Positions 1-6,367 of a stretch of 6,483 nt of DNA are shown piece by piece. The DNA is from Rariglobus sp967755175 (GTDB lineage Bacteria; Verrucomicrobiota; Verrucomicrobiia; Opitutales; Opitutaceae). Position 1 is the first letter of the stretch. Each line of letters opens with the position of its first letter. The stretch lies in assembly GCA_967755175.1 (NCBI GenBank), contig CBRAFO010000161.1, positions 1-6,483 of the forward strand, read 5' to 3'. The notes beneath the pieces were generated by a model, which saw only the letters and a program-made list of their open reading frames with translations, made no database searches and was not told where the DNA came from. A program made the position numbers and the translations under genes.

Positions 1-1331
1 TCGGCGATGCCGCCGGCGCAGACGACGCGGTCGATGGGCACGCCGTATTCCTTGAAGCGCTCGATGATGGCGCGGGCGCCGAAGGCGGTCGCTTCGATCA
101 AGGCGCGGTAGAGTTCGGCCTTGGTCGTGTAGAGCGTGGTGCCGAGGGTCAGGCCGGTAAGGAGTTGGTCAACCAGGATGGTGCGGTTGCCGTTGTTCCA
201 ATCGAGCGAGAGCAGGCCGGATTGGCCGGGCTTCAGCTTGGCGGCTTCGGCGGTGAGGGTGGCGTGGAGTTTCACATCACCGAGCACGCCTTCGACGAAC
301 CACTTGAAGATGTCGCCGACGGCGGACTGGCCGGCTTCGAGGCCGTAATAGCCGGGGAGGATCGCGCCTTTGACGATGCCGCAGATGCCGGGGATGTCGG
401 CGACGGTCTTGTCAGCGGAAACCACGCCGCAATCGCAGGTGGAGGTGCCGATGACTTTGACGAGCGTGCCTTCAGCAACGCCGGAGCCGATGGCGCCGTA
501 GTGGACGTCCATCTCGCCGATGGCGATGGGGATGCCGGCGGGCAGGCCGAGCTTCTTGGACCACTCGGCGCAGAGCGTGCCAGCGGAGGCGGTGGCGTCG
601 TGGGCTTCCTCGTAAAGGCGGTCGCGCAGGTCGGCTAGGGCCGGGTCGAGTTGGCTGAGGAACTCCTTGTCGGGCAGACCGCCCCAATCGGCGGCGTAGA
701 GGGCTTTATGCCCGGCGCAGCAGACGCCGCGTTTGACGGCGGTCGGGTCCTTCACGCCGGCGAGCACGGAGGGAATCCAGTCGGCGAGCTCGACCCAGGA
801 ATAGGCGGCGGCGAACACCTTGGGGGCGGTGCGACGGCAGTGGAGCACCTTGGCCCAGAACCATTCGGACGAGTAGGTGTTGCCGCACTTGGCGATGTAG
901 TGGGGGCGGATCTTGGCGGCGAGCGCGGTGATCTCGGCGGCTTCTTTTACCGAGGTGTGGTCCTTCCAGAGCCAGCAATGCGCGGCGAGGTTGCCGGCCC
1001 ACTTCTTTTGCTGGGCGAGGGCGGTATTGGCGGCATCGACCGGGATTGGGCTGGAGCCAGTGCTGTCCACGCCGAGGCCGACGACCTGGCGGGCGTCGAA
1101 GCCCTTGGTCTTCTTCGCCTGGGCGAGGGCGAGCTTGATGGATTTTTCCAAGCCGAACAGGTAGTCGGCGGGATTTTGGCGGGCGAGGTGGTGATCCTTG
1201 GGATCAAGGAGCACGCCTTGGGTGCCGCTGGGATAGTTGACAACGCCAGTGCCGAGTTCGGCGCCGTCTTTACAACGGACGACGAGAGCGCGGACGGAGT
1301 TAGTGCCGTAATCAATGCCGATGGTGAACAT
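1..1331 (-). CDS. araB: Ribulokinase (FGGY kinase), 3' end cut by window edge
   Basis: Phosphorylates L-ribulose with ATP to L-ribulose-5-phosphate, the second step of bacterial L-arabinose breakdown, in the cytoplasm. The frame is open from an ATG at 1331 to the left edge (443 codons). The N-terminal phosphate-binding strand IGIDYGTNSVRAL (residues 4-16) starts the FGGY_N domain. Next come GVDSTGSSPIPVD (87-99), WLWKDHT (120-126), TYSSEWFWAKVLH (152-164) and CAGHKALY (205-212), all close to Escherichia coli AraB as I recall it. GEMDVHYGAIGSG (272-284) carries the expected catalytic base Asp275. IGTSTCD (294-300), GLEAGQSAVGDI (330-341) and EATAFGARAI belong to the C-terminal domain. The last visible motif is AGGIA; E. 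coli AraB has 566 residues, so roughly 120 residues are missing. No other in-frame ATG nearby competes as the start, and there is no Shine-Dalgarno sequence. It lies 47 bp after araH on the same strand. A generic FGGY kinase is the alternative, but the match is specific to ribulokinase. Confidence 0.96.
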   Translation of the reverse strand, partial: MFTIGIDYGTNSVRALVVRCKDGAELGTGVVNYPSGTQGVLLDPKDHHLARQNPADYLFGLEKSIKLALAQAKKTKGFDARQVVGLGVDSTGSSPIPVDAANTALAQQKKWAGNLAAHCWLWKDHTSVKEAAEITALAAKIRPHYIAKCGNTYSSEWFWAKVLHCRRTAPKVFAAAYSWVELADWIPSVLAGVKDPTAVKRGVCCAGHKALYAADWGGLPDKEFLSQLDPALADLRDRLYEEAHDATASAGTLCAEWSKKLGLPAGIPIAIGEMDVHYGAIGSGVAEGTLVKVIGTSTCDCGVVSADKTVADIPGICGIVKGAILPGYYGLEAGQSAVGDIFKWFVEGVLGDVKLHATLTAEAAKLKPGQSGLLSLDWNNGNRTILVDQLLTGLTLGTTLYTTKAELYRALIEATAFGARAIIERFKEYGVPIDRVVCAGGIA

Positions 1332-1378
1332 GGTGGGTCAGGAGTTGGAAGATGGAAAAGGGTGCGAGAAAAATGTGC

Positions 1379-2371
1379 TTAGCCGCGCCGGGTGCGGAAG
1401 CGATCGAAGAGCACCGCGCCGAGGAGAATGGCCCCGCGCACGATGTATTGGTAAAAGGAGTCGATGCCCATCAGGTTCATGGCGTTTTCGACGATGCCCA
1501 TGATGAACACGCCCGCGACGACGTAGCTCATGAGACCGACGCCGCCAGCGAGCGAGACTCCGCCCAGCACGCAGGCGGAGATGATGGAGAGTTCGCTGCC
1601 TTGGGCGGTCTTCGGATCGCCGATGCCCATGCGGGCGGCGAGGAGGACGCCGGCAAGCGTGGCGACCATGCCTTGCACGGCGAAGATGGTGATCTTCACG
1701 CGATCCACCGCGATGCCGGCGAGGCGCGCCGCCTCCTCGTTGCCGCCGATGGCGAGGGTGTTGCGGCCAAAGGTGGTGCGCTGAAGGATGAAGCCGAAGA
1801 GTCCAAAGAGCCCGAGGCAGATCCACACGGGCAGGCTGATTTGGAAAATCACCGCGTCGGTCTCGGAGTCGCGGAAAACGGGGAAGGCGAAATTGGCGAG
1901 ATTCAGAACGGTGGGGTCGCTGATGCCAATGGACTTGCCGTCGGCGAAGACGAAGGCGATGCCGCGCACCATCATCATGGAGGAGAGCGTGGTGATGAGC
2001 GCGTTGATGCGAAACTTCGCCACGACCACACCGTTGATCAGGCCAACGAAGCCGCCGAAGGCCAGCGCGGTGGCGACGGCCAGCGGGGCGTTTCCGGTTT
2101 GGCGCAAGATGAGGGCGCAGAGCACGCCGCCGCATGGGATGAGCGTTCCGACGGAGAGGTCGAAGTTACCCGAGGCGAGGCAGAACAGCATCGTGGACGC
2201 GACGATGCCGACGGTGGAGACCTGAAGGAGAAGATCGGCGGCGTTGCGCGCGGTGCCGAAGCCCGAGACGGTGCTCCAGCAGACGACGACGAGTAGCACG
2301 AACACGAGCAGCATGCCGGCGCGGTCGAGGGCGGAGCCCAGTTTCTGGCGAAGCGGGGAGGCGGATGTCAT
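1379..2371 (-). CDS. araH: L-arabinose ABC transporter permease
   Basis: Inner-membrane channel subunit of the high-affinity L-arabinose importer, of the RbsC/AraH type (BPD_transp_2 family). The 330 residues match the E. coli AraH length (about 328). By eye there are eight or more hydrophobic segments, the first at about residues 19-38. Family signatures are ASGNFDLSVG (66-75), the cytoplasmic coupling loop GGNEEAARLAGIAVDRVK (209-226) that docks on the ATPase, and SELSIISACVLGGVSLAGG (259-277). A short basic tail follows (DRFRTRRG). The start ATG at 2371 overlaps the araG stop in an ATGA arrangement, which suggests translational coupling and fixes the start. The stop is TAA. A ribose or xylose permease is possible on family grounds, but the neighbouring arabinose-specific AraF and AraB make arabinose the best call. 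Confidence 0.93.
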   Translation of the reverse strand: MTSASPLRQKLGSALDRAGMLLVFVLLVVVCWSTVSGFGTARNAADLLLQVSTVGIVASTMLFCLASGNFDLSVGTLIPCGGVLCALILRQTGNAPLAVATALAFGGFVGLINGVVVAKFRINALITTLSSMMMVRGIAFVFADGKSIGISDPTVLNLANFAFPVFRDSETDAVIFQISLPVWICLGLFGLFGFILQRTTFGRNTLAIGGNEEAARLAGIAVDRVKITIFAVQGMVATLAGVLLAARMGIGDPKTAQGSELSIISACVLGGVSLAGGVGLMSYVVAGVFIMGIVENAMNLMGIDSFYQYIVRGAILLGAVLFDRFRTRRG

Positions 2372-3894
2372 GAGGCGGAGGCGGCGTGAGCGGGTTCTTC
2401 GATGGGGAGGGCGAGTCCGAGCACGCGTTCGGGCGTGGCTTCGGCGCGGGAGAGAATGGCGGAGAGCGCGCCTTGGCGCATGATGGCAACGCGGTCGGCG
2501 AGGCCCAGCACTTCGGGGAGGTCGCTGGAGACGACGACCACGGCGACGCCTTCGGCGGCGAGCTTGAAAACGAGATGGTAAATTTCGCTCTTGGCACCCA
2601 CGTCGATGCCCCGGGTGGGCTCGTCGAGGAGGAGCACTTTGACCTCTTCGGAGAGCCAGCGGCCAAGGATGACCTTTTGCTGATTACCACCGGAAAGATG
2701 GCGGATGAGCTGGTCGAGCGAGGGTGTGCGCACGCCGAGGGCCTCGATCTGGCGGCGGGCGTTTTCACGCTCCCACGTTTCGTTAATAACGCAGCCGAAA
2801 CGCACGGTGTTGCGGCGTGCGCTGAGGTTGCAGTTTTCCTGCACGGAGCGTTGCGGGATGATACCCTCGGCCTTGCGGTCCTCCGGGCAGTAAACCAGTC
2901 CGGCACGAATGGCATCGGCCGGGCGCTCGATGGTGACGGGTTGTCCGTGAATGCGGATCTCGCCGGCGGTGAGCGGCGTGGCGCCGAAGAGGAGCTTGAG
3001 GAGTTCGGTGCGGCCTGCGCCGACGAGGCCGAAGAGTCCGAGGATCTCGCCGCGCGCGACGGTGAAGGAGGCGGGCGCACGCACGCCGGGTCCGGTCAGG
3101 CCGGCGACTTCAAGGCCAGCGGCGCCGTGGGCACGGGGGGCGTAGCCGAACACGTCGGCGATGTCGCGGCCGACCATGGCGCGCACGAGGTGATCGGAGG
3201 TGACCTCGGCCAGCGTTTCGTAGGTGCGCACGTGGCGACCGTCGCGCAGCACGGTGCAGGCATCGCACAGGCGGAAAATCTCCTCCATGCGATGCGAGAC
3301 GTAGAGGATGGCGCAGCTTTGGGCGCGGAGATCGCGGATGACGGCAAAGAGTCGCTCGATCTCGCGGGCGGAAAGGCTGCTGGTGGGCTCGTCGAAGGCG
3401 ATGACGCTGGCGCCGCGGCTGAGGGCCTTGGCGATTTCGACCATCTGACGCTGGCCGATGGGCAACAGTCCGAGGCGGGTGTTGGGATTGATATCCTCCC
3501 CGAGGCGGCGGAGCTGTTCGGTGGCGAGCGCGTGCAGGCGGGCCGAGTCAACCATGCCGTTTTTCACCGGCAGGTGACCGAGGTAGATGTTCTCCGCCAC
3601 GCTCATCTCGGGCACGAGGTGCAGTTCTTGATAGATCACCGCCACGCCGGCGCGCATGGCCTCGGAGGTGTCGGCAAAGACGTGTTCGCGATCCTCGATG
3701 CGGAGCGTTCCTGAGGTGGGTTTGTGGGCGCCGCTGAGGACTTTAAGCAGGGTGGATTTGCCCGCGCCGTTTTCACCCATCAACGCGTGGATGCTGCCGG
3801 CGTGCACGCCGAAGGAAACACCCTGGAGGGCGTTCACTCCGGGGTAGGTTTTGGTGATGGCCTCGAAGGCGAGGCGGGGTGGGCGCGGAACCAT
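2368..3894 (-). CDS. araG: L-arabinose ABC transporter ATP-binding protein (tandem ABC domains)
   Basis: ATPase that drives L-arabinose import on the cytoplasmic face of AraH. At 508 residues it has the usual size for a fused two-domain sugar ATPase. Domain 1 has Walker A GENGAGKST (40-48), Q-loop Gln89, a variant signature LPIGQRQMVEIAKAL (144-158), Walker B VIAFDEP (164-170) and switch His201. Domain 2 has a degenerate Walker A, GLVGAGRTE (289-297), with Arg replacing Lys. It also has a canonical signature LSGGNQQK (400-407), Walker B VLLLDEP (420-426) and a serine stretch (VVVSSD, 453-458) where the switch histidine would be. This asymmetry is normal for the AraG/RbsA/XylG family. The ATG at 3894 is 9 bp after the araF stop, with no strong ribosome binding site. 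The stop overlaps the araH start by 4 bp. XylG or RbsA are the alternatives by family; context favours AraG. Confidence 0.94.
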   Translation of the reverse strand: MVPRPPRLAFEAITKTYPGVNALQGVSFGVHAGSIHALMGENGAGKSTLLKVLSGAHKPTSGTLRIEDREHVFADTSEAMRAGVAVIYQELHLVPEMSVAENIYLGHLPVKNGMVDSARLHALATEQLRRLGEDINPNTRLGLLPIGQRQMVEIAKALSRGASVIAFDEPTSSLSAREIERLFAVIRDLRAQSCAILYVSHRMEEIFRLCDACTVLRDGRHVRTYETLAEVTSDHLVRAMVGRDIADVFGYAPRAHGAAGLEVAGLTGPGVRAPASFTVARGEILGLFGLVGAGRTELLKLLFGATPLTAGEIRIHGQPVTIERPADAIRAGLVYCPEDRKAEGIIPQRSVQENCNLSARRNTVRFGCVINETWERENARRQIEALGVRTPSLDQLIRHLSGGNQQKVILGRWLSEEVKVLLLDEPTRGIDVGAKSEIYHLVFKLAAEGVAVVVVSSDLPEVLGLADRVAIMRQGALSAILSRAEATPERVLGLALPIEEPAHAASAS

Positions 3895-3903
3895 GAGACT
3901 CGA

Positions 3904-4938
3904 TCAGGGCAGGACGCCTTCGGCCTTGAGAATGGCCTCGAAATTGTCGCGGGTGATGAGCGTGCCGGCCTCGCGGGTGTCGAGCGGGGGCTGAACCCGA
4001 TCCTTGATCCAAGCATGGAGGATCGTGGCGGCCTTGAAGCCTTCGCTCGGGGAGGACACGAAGATGGAGCCGTAGAAACCGGTGGCGGCCGGCTTGCGCA
4101 GTTCGTCGAGGCAGTCGGTGCCGTTGATGCCGATGCCGATGACGGCGTCGGCGCTAAACCCGCGTCCTTCCATGGCACGCACGGCACCCAGCACGGCGTT
4201 ATCATTCATGCCGGCGATGAGCCAGTGGCGGACCGAGGGGTGTTGGGTGAGGAGAACGCTGGTGGCGTCGAAGCTGCCGGGAATATCGGTGGTCTTCTGT
4301 GCCGTCTTGAAAATGCGGTCGGCGGGGATGCCGGCGGCTTTGAGGGCGGCGATGGCGTTGTCGGTGCGCTCGCGGGCGGTGTCGAGCTCATCGAAGGTGA
4401 CGACACAGACACCGGTCTCGGCGACGGACCAGCCGCGGCGGGTCATCTCGTCGAAGAGGTTTTCACCGGCGGTGCGACCGATGGCCGAGGCGGACATGCC
4501 GACGTAGGGGACCTCGGTCATGAACTTGCCGTCGGCGCCGACGAACTGGTCGTCGATGGTAACGACTTTAAGCCCTTTTTGCTTGGCGCGGTTGATGATC
4601 GCGGGCCCGAGGCGGACATCGGGCGTGCAGATGACGAAGCCGCGCGCGCCCGAGACGGCGAGGTTGTCGATGGCGGTCATGGTCTTCTCTCCGTCGGTGA
4701 CGCCGAGCTTGATGACCTCGAAGCCGTGCTGGGCCCCGGCGCGCTCGGCGCCTTTTCCTTCGTATTGGAACCACGCCTCCTCGGGCTGTTTGACGAGAAA
4801 GCCGATCTTGATTTTGGCGGGTGCGGCCGGGGTGGCGGCGGCATCACCGGAAGCAGCGGGGGCGGAGGAGGATTTTCCGCAACCGGAGAGGAGGCCAAGG
4901 CAGAGCGTGGGGAGGAGTAGGATAAACGAGGGTTTCAT
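3904..4938 (-). CDS. araF: L-arabinose-binding periplasmic lipoprotein
   Basis: Substrate-binding component of the arabinose importer. The protein is 344 residues from the ATG at 4938. This start is chosen because it directly opens a lipoprotein signal: Lys2, a hydrophobic stretch and the lipobox LSGC ending at Cys20. A longer in-frame start at 5037 would add 33 residues ahead of the signal and run through the promoter region. Residues 21-41 are an Ala/Ser/Pro-rich tether. The mature domain closely follows E. coli AraF. The sugar-contacting residues known there appear as GFLVKQPEEAWF (46-57: Lys50, Glu54, Trp56, Phe57), Cys104 in CTPD, Asp129-Asp130 in DDQF, Met148, Thr187 and Arg191 in ELDTARER, Asn246 in GMND, and Asn272 and Asp275 in GIGINGTD. 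The whole pocket is kept, so L-arabinose (possibly also D-galactose or D-fucose, as in E. coli) is the predicted ligand. First gene of the operon, divergent from the regulator. The signal peptide differs from enteric AraF, which is soluble. Confidence 0.95.
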   Translation of the reverse strand: MKPSFILLLPTLCLGLLSGCGKSSSAPAASGDAAATPAAPAKIKIGFLVKQPEEAWFQYEGKGAERAGAQHGFEVIKLGVTDGEKTMTAIDNLAVSGARGFVICTPDVRLGPAIINRAKQKGLKVVTIDDQFVGADGKFMTEVPYVGMSASAIGRTAGENLFDEMTRRGWSVAETGVCVVTFDELDTARERTDNAIAALKAAGIPADRIFKTAQKTTDIPGSFDATSVLLTQHPSVRHWLIAGMNDNAVLGAVRAMEGRGFSADAVIGIGINGTDCLDELRKPAATGFYGSIFVSSPSEGFKAATILHAWIKDRVQPPLDTREAGTLITRDNFEAILKAEGVLP

Positions 4939-4962
4939 AATGGCAGGGGTGGGCCGACAGAC

Positions 4963-4980
4963 GATTGGTATAAGCCAATC
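4963..4980. promoter_or_regulatory. Inverted repeat in araF upstream region with -10-like core
   Basis: GATTGG and CCAATC form a perfect 6-bp inverted repeat separated by TATAAG, between 24 and 42 bp upstream of the araF start. On the minus strand the middle reads CTTATACC, and TTATAC (4973 to 4968) is a reasonable -10 element. It would give a transcript start near 4961 and a leader of roughly 23 nt. No convincing -35 sits 16-18 bp further upstream (the bases there read CAACCT or neighbours). The promoter would therefore need an activator or be a non-consensus one. A protein bound to this repeat would cover the promoter. This is inferred from position and symmetry only. Confidence 0.35.
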
Positions 4981-4993
4981 ACAGGGAAATAGG

Positions 4994-5021
4994 TTGGTAA
5001 ACGGCCGTCGCACATTACAGT
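4994..5021 (+). promoter_or_regulatory. Candidate promoter of the LacI-type regulator
   Basis: TTGGTA (4994-4999) and TACAGT (5016-5021) resemble -35 and -10 hexamers with 16 bp between them, matching four of six bases each. Transcription would begin close to 5028, almost at the regulator start codon, giving a nearly leaderless message. That fits the absence of a ribosome binding site. The -10 falls inside the 17-bp palindrome, so repressor binding there would block it. Weak evidence: consensus matching by eye. Confidence 0.25.
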
Positions 5022-5027
5022 AATGTG
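5011..5027. promoter_or_regulatory. Perfect 17-bp palindrome, predicted operator
   Basis: CACATTAC-A-GTAATGTG is a perfect palindrome with 8-bp arms around a single central base, ending 3 bp before the ATG at 5031 of the LacI-type gene. It is AT-rich against a GC-rich background and sits in the divergent regulator/araF intergenic region, as expected for a dimeric LacI-family repressor site. Binding would likely repress the regulator's own gene. Its centre is about 80 bp upstream of the araF start, so an effect on araF would need a second contact or a promoter reaching this far. The odd-length centre lacks the CG step common in LacI/PurR-type operators. Confidence 0.55.
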
Positions 5028-5030
5028 GAA

Positions 5031-6083
5031 ATGGCACGAGTAACCATGTCGGTGATCGCAGCCCGGGCGGAGGTGTCCAAAAACACCGTCTCGCTGGCGT
5101 TGCGGCATGATCCGCAGATCCCGCTGGCGACGCGCGAACGCATCGAGCGCATCGCGCGCGAGCTGGGCTATGCGAAAAACCCGGTGGTCGCCCAGCTCAT
5201 GACCGAGCTGCGCAAGGCGCATCCGGCGGGACACCAGCGCACGTTTGCCCTGCTCAATGCGGACATCGACGCGAAGGCGTTCACGCGTCACCCGACCATC
5301 CCGGCGTATGTCGCGGGGTGTCGGCGGCGGGCGGCGCAGCACGGTTGCACGCTCGACGAATTCTGGCTGCACGAGCCGGGGCTATATGGCGAACAGTTGA
5401 ACCGCGTGCTGCGAGCTCGTGGCATCCGCGGGGCGATCGTGGTGGGTTTGATGAAGGAGAACCGGCTGCCGCCGCGCTTTTCGGTCACGTGGCAACGTCA
5501 CGCGGTGGTCGTGACGGGTGTGCGCACGCATGAGCCGACGTTGTCCTTTGCCTGCGTGGATCATCATGCGCTGATGTTGGAGGCGCTCGAAAACGCGCGG
5601 CGGCTTGGCTATCGGCGACCTGCGCTGGTCCTGGAGGAGGGCATCGACCGCTTGGTGGACGGGCGTTTCAGCGCGGGCTTTTGGTCGGGGCAGCAGGCGT
5701 TGCGGACGGAGGATCGGCTGCCGGGTTTTTACGCGGTGGAGGCCGCGCGTGCGGAGCCGGCGCGTTTTCAGGCATGGTTTCGTGAGCACCGGCCGGATGC
5801 GATTCTCACGCTGCACACGGTGGCGCGCGAATGGTTGTCCGCCATCGGAGTGCAGGCCCCGCGTGATGTGGGGCTGATCCAGCTTGAGCGCCGGCGCGGC
5901 TGCGAAGACTGGGCGGGCATGGAGCAGCACAACGACCTCACGGGCGAAGCGGCGGTGGACATGTTGGTGAGCCTTTTGAACAACAATGAGACGGGCGTGC
6001 CGGCGTTTCCTCGCGCGACGTTTATTGGCGGTTCGTGGGCGGATGGGGCGACCGCGCGGGCGTCGGCAGGCGTGTTGGTGTGA
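5031..6083 (+). CDS. LacI-family transcriptional regulator, probable arabinose operon regulator
   Basis: DNA-binding repressor or activator predicted to sense a sugar and control the divergent ara operon. From the ATG at 5031 it is 350 residues. An N-terminal LacI helix-turn-helix is clear: VTMSVIAARAEVSKNTVSLALR (residues 4-25, in two helices with recognition part KNTVSLALR). TRERIERIARELGYAKN (34-50) follows. The hinge PVVAQLMTELRKAH (51-64) keeps Leu56 but departs from the usual AxxLxxG pattern. The rest resembles a periplasmic-binding-protein-like sensor domain, with FACVDHHALMLEALENARRLGYRRPALVLEE matching the usual VD-x-x-x-(G/A)-x-x-LGHRRIA region. A GTG at 5025 is in frame (adding two residues) but lies within the palindrome; an ATG at 5046 would start at the helix-turn-helix. 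ATG 5031 gives the usual short lead-in. No ribosome binding site is seen for any of them. The effector is inferred from context as L-arabinose or a derivative. Confidence 0.88.
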   Translation: MARVTMSVIAARAEVSKNTVSLALRHDPQIPLATRERIERIARELGYAKNPVVAQLMTELRKAHPAGHQRTFALLNADIDAKAFTRHPTIPAYVAGCRRRAAQHGCTLDEFWLHEPGLYGEQLNRVLRARGIRGAIVVGLMKENRLPPRFSVTWQRHAVVVTGVRTHEPTLSFACVDHHALMLEALENARRLGYRRPALVLEEGIDRLVDGRFSAGFWSGQQALRTEDRLPGFYAVEAARAEPARFQAWFREHRPDAILTLHTVAREWLSAIGVQAPRDVGLIQLERRRGCEDWAGMEQHNDLTGEAAVDMLVSLLNNNETGVPAFPRATFIGGSWADGATARASAGVLV

Positions 6084-6104
6084 CGAACGATCGCGGATGG
6101 GGCG

Positions 6105-6130
6105 TTGACCCGGCGCGGCGGGGCGGTCAA
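6105..6130. repeat. Short inverted repeat between regulator and small gene
   Basis: TTGACC (6105-6110) and GGTCAA (6125-6130) form perfect 6-bp arms around a 14-base GC-only loop, in the 62-bp gap after the regulator stop. It could fold into a modest hairpin that ends the regulator transcript, but no T-run follows, so intrinsic termination is unlikely. It could equally be a protein-binding site ahead of the small gene. Low confidence for either role. Confidence 0.3.
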
Positions 6131-6145
6131 TTCCGCTGGTCTTAA

Positions 6146-6367
6146 ATGAATAACCTGCCCGAAGCCGAACTGACCTTCCTGTCCGACCTGGTGAAAGCCT
6201 CCCGCCAAAAGCCGCACCGCGTTGATTGGGTGGACCGCGATGGCACGGAGCGTTCGACGGTGCTTACCCCGGCTGAGGCCGTGCGCCTCAATAAGATCGC
6301 GCACGGGCTGAAGATTTCGAAGAGCGAGGCCATGCACCAGGCGGCGCATATTCCGGTGAAGAAGTGA
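6146..6367 (+). CDS. Small conserved-looking hypothetical protein, possible ribbon-helix-helix fold
   Basis: A 73-residue, charged, cytoplasmic-looking protein with no signal peptide or membrane segment. I do not recognise the family. The N-terminal part (residues 1-20) looks helical, followed by HRVDWVDRDGTER (24-36), which looks like a beta hairpin. The C-terminal half reads STVLTPAEAVRLNKIAHGLK (37-56), then ISKSEAMHQAAHI (57-69). A short strand, a helix, a turn and a second helix beginning S-K-S-E-A is the order seen in ribbon-helix-helix (CopG/Arc-like) DNA-binding proteins. This is an inference from pattern only. The ATG at 6146 is the only plausible start, because the next Met is near the C-terminus. 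No Shine-Dalgarno sequence precedes it. It follows the regulator by 62 bp on the same strand and may be co-transcribed. Base composition matches its neighbours. No link to arabinose metabolism is evident. Confidence 0.65.
   Translation: MNNLPEAELTFLSDLVKASRQKPHRVDWVDRDGTERSTVLTPAEAVRLNKIAHGLKISKSEAMHQAAHIPVKK

Noticed and set aside
1..1331. araB as a broken or pseudogene
   Set aside because: The frame is intact for all 443 visible codons with all motifs present; it is cut only by the window boundary.
165..4920. Nearly continuous long plus-strand open frames antisense to araB, araH, araG and araF (up to 442 residues)
   Set aside because: They are low-complexity Gly/Ala/Asp/Glu/His-rich translations opposite well-matched real genes, explained by high GC at third codon positions.
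4979..4986. TGTGA on the minus strand (4986 to 4979 region) resembling a CRP half-site
   Set aside because: The matching second half (TCACA at proper spacing) is absent, and CRP-type sugar control cannot be assumed in this organism.
3904..5037. Longer araF start at 5037
   Set aside because: It would place 33 unlikely residues before an obvious lipoprotein signal and would read through the predicted promoter and both inverted repeats.
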